In this document: positions 19,280-29,107 of the stretch, piece by piece | Layout of the letters: each line of letters starts with the position of its first letter | Numbering within the stretch: position 1 is the first letter of the stretch | NCBI RefSeq assembly: GCF_001938565.1 | Contig: NZ_MSYM01000007.1 | Location: 186,001-250,000, forward strand | Direction: 5' to 3' | DNA: 64,000 nt | DNA from: Rhodoferax antarcticus ANT.BR | GTDB taxonomy: Bacteria > Pseudomonadota > Gammaproteobacteria > Burkholderiales > Burkholderiaceae_C | Notes under the pieces: generated by a model | Told to the model about the DNA's origin: nothing | Databases searched by the model: none | What the model saw: the letters and a program-made list of their open reading frames with translations, nothing else | Translations under genes and position numbers: made by a program

Positions 19280-19338
19280 GCCACCCGCCACATCCGCCAC
19301 ATCCGCCGTCAACGTCGCCATCGTCGCCATCGTCGTTG
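19280..19338. repeat. Short imperfect direct repeats between kinase and regulator remnants
   Basis: CCACATCCG occurs twice in a row and CGTCGCCAT twice in a row within 60 bases. This low-complexity spacer lies between two broken genes. No gene is seen in 19200-19370. Confidence 0.6.
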
Positions 19339-19370
19339 CAGTGTGAGGGGCCGCAGGATGAGCGCCTGTT

Positions 19371-19757
19371 TCAGGGCTGACTCACATCCAGACGCACTTC
19401 GGTACAGTGATCAATCAGCGCATCCACGTCTTGCGACTTGTCAAAAACGCGCTCAGCACCCGAGTGTTACGCGCGTGTGCGTATTTCGGGCGTGGCGTAA
19501 TTGGACAAGACCAGCACCCGCTGCTTGGGCGAGCGCCTAGCGCAGGCAGTCAGCACCGGCAACCCGGATCCACGCTTGAGGAAAATGTCCACGATGGCCA
19601 CGTCCCATTCGTCTGAATGCTCGTTTAACCACTGAACCGCATCGGCTTGTTGCTCCGCAATGCCAACCATACGCGCGTCCACCAAGTCGGTCAGCATGTC
19701 CATCAAGCTGATTCGGATCGTCAGATTGTCTTCAACGAGAGAAACACGCAAGTTCAC
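19371..19757 (-). pseudogene. Single-domain response regulator with a premature stop
   Basis: From a GTG at 19757 (AAAGG upstream) the frame encodes a receiver domain: VSLVEDN acidic pocket, phospho-acceptor region VAIVDIFLKRGSG, and LVLSNYATPEI. A TAA at 19467-19469 interrupts it. The same frame then goes on with SGAERVFDKSQDVDA and LIDHCTEVRLDVSQP to a TGA at 19371-19373. The stop removes the conserved receiver lysine (in FDKS). No DNA-binding domain. It sits next to the broken NarX-like kinase, its likely partner. Confidence 0.8.
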
Positions 19758-20006
19758 AACAAAAGGCCTTTCGGTTTCCAACGCGCTGGTTGAGAACACC
19801 AAGGCTACCGAGAAGTCATTGACACGTTCCGCAGCCTGAACGCCGTAGGTCAATGCCGCCCTTTGCACGATTTGCCAAGTTGATGCAAAAACCTGGGTAA
19901 AACGCTGTGTAGGACAAAACCCACGACGCTTGAGGGTGGCCGCCGATAGGCCTGACCAATGTCAATCGGCATCATCTGTACGCAAACCAACCATAAGGAG
20001 CGCACC

Positions 20007-20744
20007 ATGCACATTCACTCAGGCCCTACCGGCGATCCACGCCAAAATCACTTTTTAGCAGCGCTGCCCGAGTCGGTGTGGACGCGTTGGCGCGGTCAGC
20101 TCGAGATCGTCGACCTCCCGGTCGACAAACAGCTGTATACATCCACTGCAAGCCCTGCTTATGTGTACTTCCCGACCACCGCCATCGTTTCCCTGCTGTA
20201 CTTCACACGAGAAGGCGTATCCACGGAGATTTGTGCGGTGGGCAACGACGGTGTCATCGGCATGGATTCGGTGATGGGTTCGAGCACCACAGCCACCGAG
20301 GCGGTAGTGCAAAGTGCTGGTATTGGCTACCGATTGAGCGCGCAGACGGTGCGCAAGGAGCTGTCACAGGGCGGCCCCGCCTTACCCATGCTGCTGCGCT
20401 ACGCGCACTCGCAGGTCGCGCAAATTTCCCAAATGGCCGTATGCAACCACTTTCATTCAGTCGAACAAAAGTTCTGTCGTCGTCTGCTGATCGGCCTAGA
20501 CCGCTCGACCCATAGCGAGCTGTCAGTGACACACGAACAGTTCTCAAACCTGCTGGGCGTGCGGCGCGAAAGCATCACCGCAGCGGCGCACAAATTGCAG
20601 CTAGGCGGCGTGATCCGATATAGCCGCGGTCGGGTCACGGTGCTGGATCGTCATCGCCTGGAACGCGGCGCCTGTGAGTGTTATGCCGCGGCCAAGAACC
20701 AGTACGAACGCACCATGCCTATGCCGTTGCCGCTGGCGGCTTGA
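20007..20744 (+). CDS. Crp/Fnr-family transcription regulator
   Basis: 245 residues. The start MHIHSGPTGD at 20007 was chosen because AAGGAG lies 6 bases upstream. The N-terminal half is a cyclic-nucleotide-binding-like beta barrel (VYFPTTAIVSLLYF, GNDGVIGMDSVMG). The C-terminal half is a winged helix with LSVTHEQFSNLLGVRRESI. There is no N-terminal Fnr cysteine cluster, so an iron-sulfur oxygen sensor is unlikely. Ligand and targets unknown. It is transcribed away from the decayed two-component pair. Confidence 0.88.
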   Translation: MHIHSGPTGDPRQNHFLAALPESVWTRWRGQLEIVDLPVDKQLYTSTASPAYVYFPTTAIVSLLYFTREGVSTEICAVGNDGVIGMDSVMGSSTTATEAVVQSAGIGYRLSAQTVRKELSQGGPALPMLLRYAHSQVAQISQMAVCNHFHSVEQKFCRRLLIGLDRSTHSELSVTHEQFSNLLGVRRESITAAAHKLQLGGVIRYSRGRVTVLDRHRLERGACECYAAAKNQYERTMPMPLPLAA

Positions 20745-20789
20745 AAAACCCGGGCAGGCCGCAACGGCCCGCGCGGACAACAACCTTAG

Positions 20790-21437
20790 TTAGCGCGCAC
20801 GCTCTGCCAAGAACATTTCGATACGGCGGTTCTGCGCCCGACCCGATTCAGTATTGTTGTTGGCAATGGGTTCGCGCGAGCCACGACCGTCGATCTGAAT
20901 GCGCCGTGAATCCACTCCACGCGCGGCCAAGTAGTCACGCGCGCTGGCTGCGCGGTTGATGGACAGCGGGTTGTTGATGGCGTCCGAGCCGGTGCTGTCG
21001 GTGTGGCCAATGATGCGTATCTCGGTGTTGGGCTGGCTGGAAAGACCTTGCGCAAACTGATCCAGAATCGGTCGCAGATTGGGCTTGATGTTGGAGCGCC
21101 CAGTGTCAAACGAGATGTCGCTCGGAATGTTGAGCTTGAGTTGGTTGTCGGCGGTTTGCGTCACTGCGACGCCGGTACCCGCGGTAGCCTGCTCCATGGC
21201 GGCTTTTTTCTGCGCCATCTGATTCGACCAGATGTAGCCACCCAGCGCGCCCAGGCCAGCGCCAATCGCCGTCGACTTGGTGCTGTCGCCAATAGCCACA
21301 CCCGCCAACGCACCCACGCCAGCGCCGATAGCTGAGCTGCGCTGCGCATCCGACATATTGGCGCAGCCGCCAATCAACAAGGCGATGGCGGTCAGCCCCG
21401 TGGTGGTCAAGCGGGCAGAAGTTGTCGAGAGGTTCAT
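20790..21437 (-). CDS. OmpA-family lipoprotein with glycine-zipper segment
   Basis: 215 residues. The signal peptide ends in a lipobox-like LIGGC (Cys at about 25), so it is probably lipid-anchored. Residues 35-70 are a glycine-zipper (SAIGAGVGALAGVAIG, then AIGAGLGALGGYIW). The C-terminal OmpA domain binds peptidoglycan: DISFDTGRSNIKP, GHTDSTGSDAINN, LAARGVDSRRIQ, NRRIEMFL. It probably links outer membrane and cell wall. Divergent from queA. Confidence 0.9.
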   Translation of the reverse strand: MNLSTTSARLTTTGLTAIALLIGGCANMSDAQRSSAIGAGVGALAGVAIGDSTKSTAIGAGLGALGGYIWSNQMAQKKAAMEQATAGTGVAVTQTADNQLKLNIPSDISFDTGRSNIKPNLRPILDQFAQGLSSQPNTEIRIIGHTDSTGSDAINNPLSINRAASARDYLAARGVDSRRIQIDGRGSREPIANNNTESGRAQNRRIEMFLAERAR

Positions 21438-21519
21438 GGTGATTCCTTGAAAATTAAAAAAAGATTAAATTTATACCATTCGCATGCTCGGCACAGCGTG
21501 CGCCACCGAACATACCGTC

Positions 21520-21541
21520 TGCCAACCACGACTAGTTGGCA
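21520..21541. other. 7-bp inverted repeat upstream of queA
   Basis: TGCCAAC (21520-21526) and GTTGGCA (21535-21541) lie in the 187-base region between divergent ompA-like and queA genes. It could be an operator; nothing identifies the regulator. Confidence 0.35.
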
Positions 21542-21624
21542 TAAACGCCGACTTCCTGCTGTTGACTGCGACAATAAGCCCCCCCTTTTGACTTGGCACG
21601 GGGCCTGTCAACCCCTCAAGCAGC

Positions 21625-22749
21625 ATGAACATCAACACCCCACTCCATCCACGCCCCTACACGCTCAGCGACTTCGATTTTGAGCTGCCACCCGAGCTAA
21701 TTGCGCAGCACCCAGCGCCCGAGCGCAGCGGCTCGCGCCTGCTGGACGGCAGCGCCAGCACGCCGGTTGACCGGATTTTCCGTGGTCTGCCCGCGCTGTT
21801 GCAGCCCGGTGACCTGATGGTGTTCAACGATACCCAGGTCATGAACGCGCGCCTGTTTGGCGAAAAACCCACGGGCGGCAAGGTCGAATTGCTGGTGGAG
21901 CGTGTACTGGGCGCCAACCAGGTGGCGGCGCACATGCGGGTCAGCAAAAAGCCCGAGGTCGGCACCAGCTTGGCGCTCATCGGAGCACCTGGCACCCGCG
22001 AGCACCTGAGCGCCACACTGCTGGGCCGCTGGCCAGACGAGCAGGGTACGCTGTTCAGGTTTGTGCTGAGCAACGACGCGGGCGACGACCCCTACACCCT
22101 GATGGCGCGCCACGGCCATGTACCGCTGCCGCCCTACATCACCCACACCGACTCGCCAGAAGATGCCAAGCGCTACCAGACGGTTTTTGCTAAAAACCCC
22201 GGCGCGGTGGCTGCCCCCACCGCTGCACTGCACTTTGACGAAGCGCTGCTGGCGCAGATTGACGCCATGGGCGTGCAGCGCGCCCACGTCACACTGCATG
22301 TGGGCGCGGGCACGTTCCAGCCGGTCAAAACCGAAAACCTGGCCGAGCACCAAATGCACAGCGAGTGGTTTGAGGTGCCAGTGGCTACCCAACAAGCTCT
22401 TGCCGACTGCCATGCACGCGGCGGGCGAGTGGTGGCGGTGGGCACGACCACGGTGCGCACGCTGGAGTCATGGGCGCTGGAAAACGGAATCGGATCACCA
22501 ATGGCGCAGCAGCCGCGCGCTCTGACCCCATTTTCCAGAGACACCCGCATCTTCATCACCCCCGGCTTTGACTTCAAGGTGGTGGACGCTTTGATCACCA
22601 ACTTTCACCTGCCCAAATCAAGCCTGATGATGCTGGTGAGCGCCTTTGCGGGGTTCGAGCACATCCGCGCGCTGTATGCCCATGCCATCCGGGAAAAATA
22701 CCGCTTCTTTAGTTATGGCGACGCCATGCTGCTGGCGCGCCGGGCCTGA
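21625..22749 (+). CDS. queA: S-adenosylmethionine:tRNA ribosyltransferase-isomerase
   Basis: 374 residues. QueA transfers the ribosyl part of S-adenosylmethionine to preQ1-modified tRNA, making epoxyqueuosine. Conserved stretches: [51 protein letters not shown] and [21 protein letters not shown] (shown in part). Its usual partner tgt is on the same strand but 3.1 kb away, separated by a toxin-antitoxin pair and eutBC. Confidence 0.97.
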   Translation: MNINTPLHPRPYTLSDFDFELPPELIAQHPAPERSGSRLLDGSASTPVDRIFRGLPALLQPGDLMVFNDTQVMNARLFGEKPTGGKVELLVERVLGANQVAAHMRVSKKPEVGTSLALIGAPGTREHLSATLLGRWPDEQGTLFRFVLSNDAGDDPYTLMARHGHVPLPPYITHTDSPEDAKRYQTVFAKNPGAVAAPTAALHFDEALLAQIDAMGVQRAHVTLHVGAGTFQPVKTENLAEHQMHSEWFEVPVATQQALADCHARGGRVVAVGTTTVRTLESWALENGIGSPMAQQPRALTPFSRDTRIFITPGFDFKVVDALITNFHLPKSSLMMLVSAFAGFEHIRALYAHAIREKYRFFSYGDAMLLARRA

Positions 22750-22760
22750 CGCGATTCACG

Positions 22761-23150
22761 TCAATCGATTTGCCGCACTGCTTTGACGTGGTACTGCACG
22801 CCGGGTAGCCCTTGGTAGTCGACATCCTGCGTCCAAAACGTGGCACCAAACTCTTGCGCCATGCTGTACATGGCTGCATCGGCCATGGCCAACTTGTGCT
22901 GCGCCGCCACCTGGGACGCGGCAATGGCACGGCGGTCGGTGAAATCCAGCACCTTACCCAACCGCATGACATCCAGACAACGCTTCACCAGGTCTTGCGG
23001 TAGAGCGCGGCTAAACACTTTGTGCACCTCGAACAGCGCAATGGTGGGCACCAACAGGCGGTGCCGGTCTTCGATCACCGGCTTGAAGATCGGCCCATTG
23101 GCACCGGCTTTGAAAAACTCGATCCAGCCGGAAGAATCCACAAGGTTCAT
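22761..23150 (-). CDS. PIN-domain toxin, VapC family
   Basis: 129 residues beginning MNLVDSSGWIEFF. PIN acidic residues are visible: D5, E in LFEVHKV, D in MADAAMYSMA, and D in FWTQDVDYQGL. VapC toxins are Mg-dependent ribonucleases that usually cut tRNA or rRNA. The start overlaps the antitoxin stop (ATGA at 23147-23150), so translation is coupled. It appears intact. This pair lies between queA and eutB. Confidence 0.9.
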   Translation of the reverse strand: MNLVDSSGWIEFFKAGANGPIFKPVIEDRHRLLVPTIALFEVHKVFSRALPQDLVKRCLDVMRLGKVLDFTDRRAIAASQVAAQHKLAMADAAMYSMAQEFGATFWTQDVDYQGLPGVQYHVKAVRQID

Positions 23151-23410
23151 TCAAACTCCCGATCCGGTTCTTTTTCCGGCTCAATGTCACCCAGGTCGTA
23201 GCCCTTGAGCATGCCATAGTACGCGCCCATCGGCACTTCTGGCTTGATCACCAGTTCTTGCCCGCGCAACTCAAAATGGATGTGTGAACCAGGGCCAATG
23301 CCCAACCTGGCGCGCATGGCAGCAGGCAGCGTGACCTGGCCTTTGGTTGAGACCACGGCTTCAACCCGCAGCAATTCGGTGGCTTCAGAGGTTTTCAAAA
23401 TAGCAGACAT
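23147..23410 (-). CDS. AbrB/MazE-type antitoxin (VapB-like)
   Basis: 87 residues from MSAILKTSEATELL, with AAGGAG 7 bases upstream of the ATG at 23410. The swapped-hairpin AbrB DNA-binding domain is AVVSTKGQVTLPAAMRARLG and GPGSHIHFELRGQELV. The acidic C-terminal tail (DIEPEKEPDREFE) should wrap the toxin. It is expected to repress its own promoter. Cotranscribed with the PIN toxin. Confidence 0.9.
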   Translation of the reverse strand: MSAILKTSEATELLRVEAVVSTKGQVTLPAAMRARLGIGPGSHIHFELRGQELVIKPEVPMGAYYGMLKGYDLGDIEPEKEPDREFE

Positions 23411-23616
23411 CGACAATCTCCTTACCAATTGCAAAAGTAAAGAATATCATGACGTAAAGCGTCGCGCTCAGTAAATAGGTTGTTCAGTGCGTCGTTGTAT
23501 GGCCCGACGCCCAGCCCTGTTAAACGATCATCCGTCGCCAACCGCCGCCGCCGGTGGCATACATGCACGCGGCACTGGCATGTGCCATACGGCGACACAG
23601 CAGGCAAAATGCGCAC

Positions 23617-25008
23617 ATGGCCTACCGTTGCGCCCTTGGCACCCAAACCCATGTGTTCGCTGATCTGCGCGCGGTCATGGCACGCGCCAGCCCGGCGCGC
23701 TCAGGCGACGCACTTGCGGGGCTGGCCGCAAGCAGCGCGCAGGAGCGCATGGCCGCACGCCTGGTGCTGGCCGACTTGCCGCTCAAAACCTTTTTGAAAG
23801 AGGCTCTGATCCCGTATGAAACGGACGAAGTCACCCGCCTGATCATCGACCGGCACGACGCCACCGCCTTCGCCCCCATCAGCCACCTGACCGTGGGTGA
23901 TTTCCGCAACTGGCTGCTGCTTGACAGCACTAACAGCACCACGCTGGCCGAGCTGGCACCCGGCATCACCCCCGAGATGGCGGCAGCAGTGAGCAAGCTG
24001 ATGCGCAACCAAGATTTGATTGCGGTGGCACGCAAGTGCCATGTGGTCACCCGCTTTCGCAACACCGTCGGCCTGCCAGGCCACTTGAGCGTGCGCTTGC
24101 AGCCCAACCACCCCACCGACGACCTGCGCGGCATTGCTGCCAGCTTGCTGGACGGGCTGATGTACGGCGCGGGCGATGCAGTGGTGGGCATCAACCCGGC
24201 GAGTGACTCTCTCCAGGTTATGACCGGCCTGTGGCAAATGCTTGACGACGTGCGCTGCCGTTTTGACATTCCCATGCAAAGTTGTGTGCTAACCCACGTC
24301 ACCACTCAGATTAAAGCTATAGAACGAGGAGCGCCGGTGGATTTGGTGTTCCAGTCGATTGCCGGAACCGAGGCCACCAACACCAGTTTTGGCGTGAATT
24401 TGGCGCTGCTGCGAGAGGCGCGTGAGGCGGCGCTCTCGCTGCGCCGTGGCACGGTCGGCGACAACCTGATGTATTTCGAAACCGGCCAAGGCAGCGCCCT
24501 CTCAAGCAACGGCCATCACGGTGTGGACCAGCAAACCTGCGAGGCGCGCGCCTACGCAGTGGCGCGCGAGTTCAAGCCACTGCTGACCAACACGGTGGTC
24601 GGCTTCATCGGCCCCGAGTATTTGTATGACGGTAAACAGATCATCCGCGCCGGGCTCGAAGACCATTTTTGCGGCAAGCTGCTGGGCGTGCCCATGGGCT
24701 GCGACGTGTGCTACACCAACCACGCCGAAGCCGACGCCGACGACATGGACACGCTGATGACGCTGCTGGCCAATGCGGGCCTGAGCTTCATCATGGGCGT
24801 GCCGGGCGGCGACGACATCATGCTCAATTACCAAAGCACCTCGTTCCATGACGCGCTGTACCTGCGCAGCCTGCTGGGCCTGAAGCGCGCGCCCGAGTTT
24901 GATGCCTGGCTGCTGCGCATGGGTCTGACCAATGCGCAGGGGCAGCTTTTGGAAGCACCCGCTAACCATCGGCTGATGCAGCAGTTGCCACACATGGGCA
25001 CCGTGTGA
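23617..25008 (+). CDS. eutB: Ethanolamine ammonia-lyase large subunit
   Basis: 463 residues from MAYRCALGTQTHVF; a longer in-frame start at 23554 was rejected by alignment with remembered E. coli EutB. The enzyme splits ethanolamine to acetaldehyde and ammonia using adenosylcobalamin. Catalytic-barrel stretches are intact: VGIPGT-like TVGLPGHLSVRLQPN, CVLTHVTTQIKAIERGAP, YFETGQGSALSS, NTVVGFIGPEYLYDG and GGDDIMLNYQ. It overlaps eutC by 4 bases. No eutA reactivase, permease or microcompartment genes are nearby. Confidence 0.96.
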   Translation: MAYRCALGTQTHVFADLRAVMARASPARSGDALAGLAASSAQERMAARLVLADLPLKTFLKEALIPYETDEVTRLIIDRHDATAFAPISHLTVGDFRNWLLLDSTNSTTLAELAPGITPEMAAAVSKLMRNQDLIAVARKCHVVTRFRNTVGLPGHLSVRLQPNHPTDDLRGIAASLLDGLMYGAGDAVVGINPASDSLQVMTGLWQMLDDVRCRFDIPMQSCVLTHVTTQIKAIERGAPVDLVFQSIAGTEATNTSFGVNLALLREAREAALSLRRGTVGDNLMYFETGQGSALSSNGHHGVDQQTCEARAYAVAREFKPLLTNTVVGFIGPEYLYDGKQIIRAGLEDHFCGKLLGVPMGCDVCYTNHAEADADDMDTLMTLLANAGLSFIMGVPGGDDIMLNYQSTSFHDALYLRSLLGLKRAPEFDAWLLRMGLTNAQGQLLEAPANHRLMQQLPHMGTV

Positions 25009-25835
25009 TTGATCAGCAGCCCTCGGCCACCGCCTTGATAGCAGCGCCGCCAGATCAGATGCAGCGGCACGTGGTGCGCCCTGACCCCTGGGAAAGCTTG
25101 CGCCAGCACACCTCGGCCCGCATTGCCTTGGGCCGAGTGGGTGCCAGCTTGCCCACTGCCGAGGTGCTGCGCCTGGGCCTGGCGCATGCGCAAGCGCGCG
25201 ACGCAGTGCACACGCCGCTGGACTTGGCGGCGCTGGCCGCGCAGTTGCAGGCAGACGGCTGGCCAAGCCTGCAAGTGCGCAGCCAGGCGGCCCATCGACA
25301 AAGCTATTTGCTGCGCCCGGACCTGGGCCGGCGGCTGCATGTGGACGACGCCGCGCTGCTATCAGCCCAGCCCAGAGCCACCGAGCTGGTCATTGTGGTG
25401 GCAGACGGCTTGTCGTCCGAGGCGGTGCGCCGGCACGCCCAGCCACTGCTGGCGCAGTTTCGCGCCTGCTGGGCAACAGATCTGCAGTCAAACCCGGTGA
25501 TTCTGGCCGCCCAAGGCCGGGTGGCCATTGGTGACGAGGTTGGCAGCTTGCTCGGCGCGCGCCTGGTGGTGCTATTGATTGGAGAGCGGCCAGGGCTTAG
25601 CTCACCTGCGAGTCTCGGTATTTACATCACTTATGCGCCGCAGATTGGCCGCATGGACAGCGAGCGCAACTGCATCTCCAACGTGCGCCCGGAAGGCCTA
25701 CCGTATGACCAGGCGGCGCACAAACTGGCCTGGCTGTGCCGCGCGGCCTTGCAGGGCGGTGTCACCGGCGTGGGGCTGAAAGACGACAGCCCGGCGCTTG
25801 AGCACACGTCGCCTGAGCGCCTTCATCTGGATTGA
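25005..25835 (+). CDS. eutC: Ethanolamine ammonia-lyase small subunit
   Basis: 276 residues from a GTG overlapping the eutB stop. Conserved segments: TSARIALGRVGASLPTAE, ELVIVVADGLSSEAV, RPGLSSPASLGIYITY and RNCISNVRPEGLPY. EutC completes the cobalamin-binding site of the EutBC complex. The tight overlap with eutB indicates translational coupling. The pair lies between queA and tgt. Confidence 0.96.
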   Translation: MIDQQPSATALIAAPPDQMQRHVVRPDPWESLRQHTSARIALGRVGASLPTAEVLRLGLAHAQARDAVHTPLDLAALAAQLQADGWPSLQVRSQAAHRQSYLLRPDLGRRLHVDDAALLSAQPRATELVIVVADGLSSEAVRRHAQPLLAQFRACWATDLQSNPVILAAQGRVAIGDEVGSLLGARLVVLLIGERPGLSSPASLGIYITYAPQIGRMDSERNCISNVRPEGLPYDQAAHKLAWLCRAALQGGVTGVGLKDDSPALEHTSPERLHLD

Positions 25836-25854
25836 CTTGCGCCGTCTTGGCTGA

Positions 25855-27096
<1,242 letters not shown>

Positions 27097-27180
27097 ACCA
27101 TGCGCTGTGGCCGTAGCGCCTGCCCCTGTTTTTGCCTCGTCTTGCCACATCCGCAGTTCGCGCAGAAACGTTTGAAAAAT

Positions 27181-27241
27181 CCTATTTTTATAGCTAAAGG
27201 CGCAATCTAAACAAGGGCTAGAGGCCGATTTCTTATATACG
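27181..27241 (+). repeat. Interspersed repeat copy C
   Basis: ATAGC, 18 bases, AAGGGCTAGAGGCC, then a T/A-rich tail (GATTTCTTATATAC). It lies in the tgt to membrane-protein gap. Best match to the repeat consensus in the window. Confidence 0.8.
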
Positions 27242-27243
27242 TT

Positions 27244-27804
27244 TTGATCTCCGTGGACAACCCCCAAGAACACCCCACCACCCTCTGGCAGCGCCTGTTG
27301 CGCTGGCCGATGCGCTTGGTGCGCGGCTTGTTTGGCGTCCTGCTGGCACTCATCATCCTGTTTGAGGAATGGGGTTGGGTCCCGCTGCAGCGGGCGCTGG
27401 CCTGGGTGGGGCGCTTGCCGGGGCTGCGCTGGCTGGAGGGCCGCATTCAGACGCTACCACCCTACGCGGCGCTGGTGCTGTTTCTGGCGCCTACCTTGCT
27501 GCTGCTGCCGGTGAAACTGCTGGCGCTGTGGGCGATTGGCCAGGGTCAGGTGGTGCTGGGCACGTTGATCATTTTGGGTGCCAAGGTGGTGGGCACGGCG
27601 ATTGTGGCGCGGCTGTTCACCCTGACACGCCCGGCCTTGCTGCAACTGGCCTGGTTTGCACATTGGCATGCGCGCTGGATCAGTTGGAAAGAGGCGTTAC
27701 TAGCGCAGGTCCGCGTCAGCTGGCCGTGGCGCTTTGGCCGGATGATGAAAACGCGACTGCGCCGCGCCTGGCAGCGCACCCGTGCCCGCTGGAAGCTGGA
27801 CTAG
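27244..27804 (+). CDS. Uncharacterised membrane protein
   Basis: Up to 186 residues from a TTG; a GTG at 27253 is an alternative start. I do not recognise a family. It has two or three membrane segments: LVRGLFGVLLALIILFEEWG at about 25-45, a long one at about 72-115 (LVLFLAPTLLLLPVKLLAL, then VVLGTLIILGAKVVGTAI), and a strongly basic C-terminus (MMKTRLRRAWQRTRARWK). The cytosolic basic tail follows the positive-inside rule. It is 56 bases upstream of a J-domain protein gene on the same strand. Confidence 0.75.
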   Translation: MISVDNPQEHPTTLWQRLLRWPMRLVRGLFGVLLALIILFEEWGWVPLQRALAWVGRLPGLRWLEGRIQTLPPYAALVLFLAPTLLLLPVKLLALWAIGQGQVVLGTLIILGAKVVGTAIVARLFTLTRPALLQLAWFAHWHARWISWKEALLAQVRVSWPWRFGRMMKTRLRRAWQRTRARWKLD

Positions 27805-27860
27805 TGCGCCCAGCCTTTACATACAATTTCGCCTGTTCGCCAGCCTTTTGAACGCACACC

Positions 27861-29018
27861 ATGACCCAACACAGCCTCCCGTTTCCGGATGATGCATCCA
27901 GCGCACCCAACACAGCCAAGCGGGGTAAGCTGACCGCCCTCAAGTTTGAAGCGGCGAAGACGTCACCGGCGCAAAGGCGCTTCAACCAGTTGATTGACCA
28001 GACCGAGTCCTTGGTGGCCAAAATTAAGGCCGCACAGGCATTGGCTGACAGCCACCGTGTGAAGTTTTCCACCACGCTGACGCCCTTGAAAACCGAGTTC
28101 GACACGCTGGTGCGCAAGATGGCCTGGTGGCTGGATGAGCGGCTCAAGCAAAAGGGGTTGAGCGCCAAACTCAAAGCCATCGCAGCCGAAATGATTTGCA
28201 GTCTTTCGGGCAGCCTGGCCATGGAGGGCGATGAAACCATGCAGGCACTGCACGATGCCCACGCAGCCGAGTCTCTTGAAGAGCAGGGCAAGACCGCGGC
28301 GAGCGACATGCAGTCTTTCATAGAAGGCATTCTGGGCGAAAAGCTGGGCGAAGATGACCAGGAATTTGAGAATCTGGACGACCTGATGCGCGCCAGCATA
28401 GCCAAAATGCAGGCCCAAGCAGAGGCCGCCAACCAGGCCCGTGCAAGCGGTGGGGCTGCCAAGCGCAAAAAAACCGCCACGCAAAAGAAGGCTGACCAAC
28501 AAGCGCTTGACGCTGACGGCGCGCTGCGCACCATTTATCGCCAGTTGGCCAGTGCCCTGCACCCGGATCGCGAGACCGACCCGGTCGAACAACTACGCAA
28601 AACAGCGCTGATGAAAGAAGCCAATGCCGCTTACGAGCGGCGCGACCTGCTGGCGCTGCTGCAGTTGCAGCTGCAGGCCGACCTGGTGGATGAGCGCATG
28701 ATCAGCAGCATGGCCCATGAGAAACTGGCCGCGTTGACCGCCTTGCTCAAGGAGCGGGTCAAGGTGCTGACCAGTGAGCTGTACAAAGTAGAGCGGCAAA
28801 CCGTTACCGAATTCGGCTTGCCGATGTACGCGCCCCTGAGCCCGGCCAGCCTCAAACGGCAACTTTCAGAGCAGAAGAAAGAACTTGAAGCTGACATTGC
28901 CAGCATGCAGTACGACTTGGCCCAAGTACCTGACGACCGCTACTTCAAGCGCTGGCTGCGCGAGCAGCACGAACTGCGGTATGACGAATTTAACCCGCTC
29001 GACTTTGGCGGCCTGTAG
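27861..29018 (+). CDS. J-domain-like coiled-coil protein
   Basis: 385 residues. The central part has the J-domain core IYRQLASALHPDRETD with an HPD motif at about residue 234, then MKEANAAYERRDLLALL. This is a J-like fold placed in the middle of the protein, not at the N-terminus as in DnaJ. It has no zinc cysteines or G/F region. The rest is predicted helical and coiled (residues 40-120 and 270-360). It probably stimulates an Hsp70 ATPase; the client is unknown. Intact start and stop. Confidence 0.75.
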   Translation: MTQHSLPFPDDASSAPNTAKRGKLTALKFEAAKTSPAQRRFNQLIDQTESLVAKIKAAQALADSHRVKFSTTLTPLKTEFDTLVRKMAWWLDERLKQKGLSAKLKAIAAEMICSLSGSLAMEGDETMQALHDAHAAESLEEQGKTAASDMQSFIEGILGEKLGEDDQEFENLDDLMRASIAKMQAQAEAANQARASGGAAKRKKTATQKKADQQALDADGALRTIYRQLASALHPDRETDPVEQLRKTALMKEANAAYERRDLLALLQLQLQADLVDERMISSMAHEKLAALTALLKERVKVLTSELYKVERQTVTEFGLPMYAPLSPASLKRQLSEQKKELEADIASMQYDLAQVPDDRYFKRWLREQHELRYDEFNPLDFGGL

Positions 29019-29049
29019 AGAAACAAGACCCTTTGCACATACACTTGCT

Positions 29050-29107
29050 ACGTTATAAGTAGCTGCTTGCGCTTATTCCATAAGGGTCAGAGGCCGTTTT
29101 CTTATGT
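29050..29107 (+). repeat. Interspersed repeat copy D
   Basis: GTAGC, 18 bases (TGCTTGCGCTTATTCCAT), AAGGGTCAGAGGCC, then TTTTCTTATG. Its end overlaps the stop codon of the FIST gene (TAA at 29102-29104 on the minus strand). Confidence 0.75.

Noticed and set aside
23411..23616. Cobalamin riboswitch ahead of eutB
   Set aside because: I could not find a B12-box-like sequence or the multi-stem arrangement in the 200 bases upstream; the region also holds the antitoxin promoter.
24300..24345. Possible repeat copy in eutB (AAAGCTATAGAACG)
   Set aside because: It encodes the conserved EutB stretch QIKAIERGAP and lacks the AAGGGCTAGAGGCC core at the right spacing.
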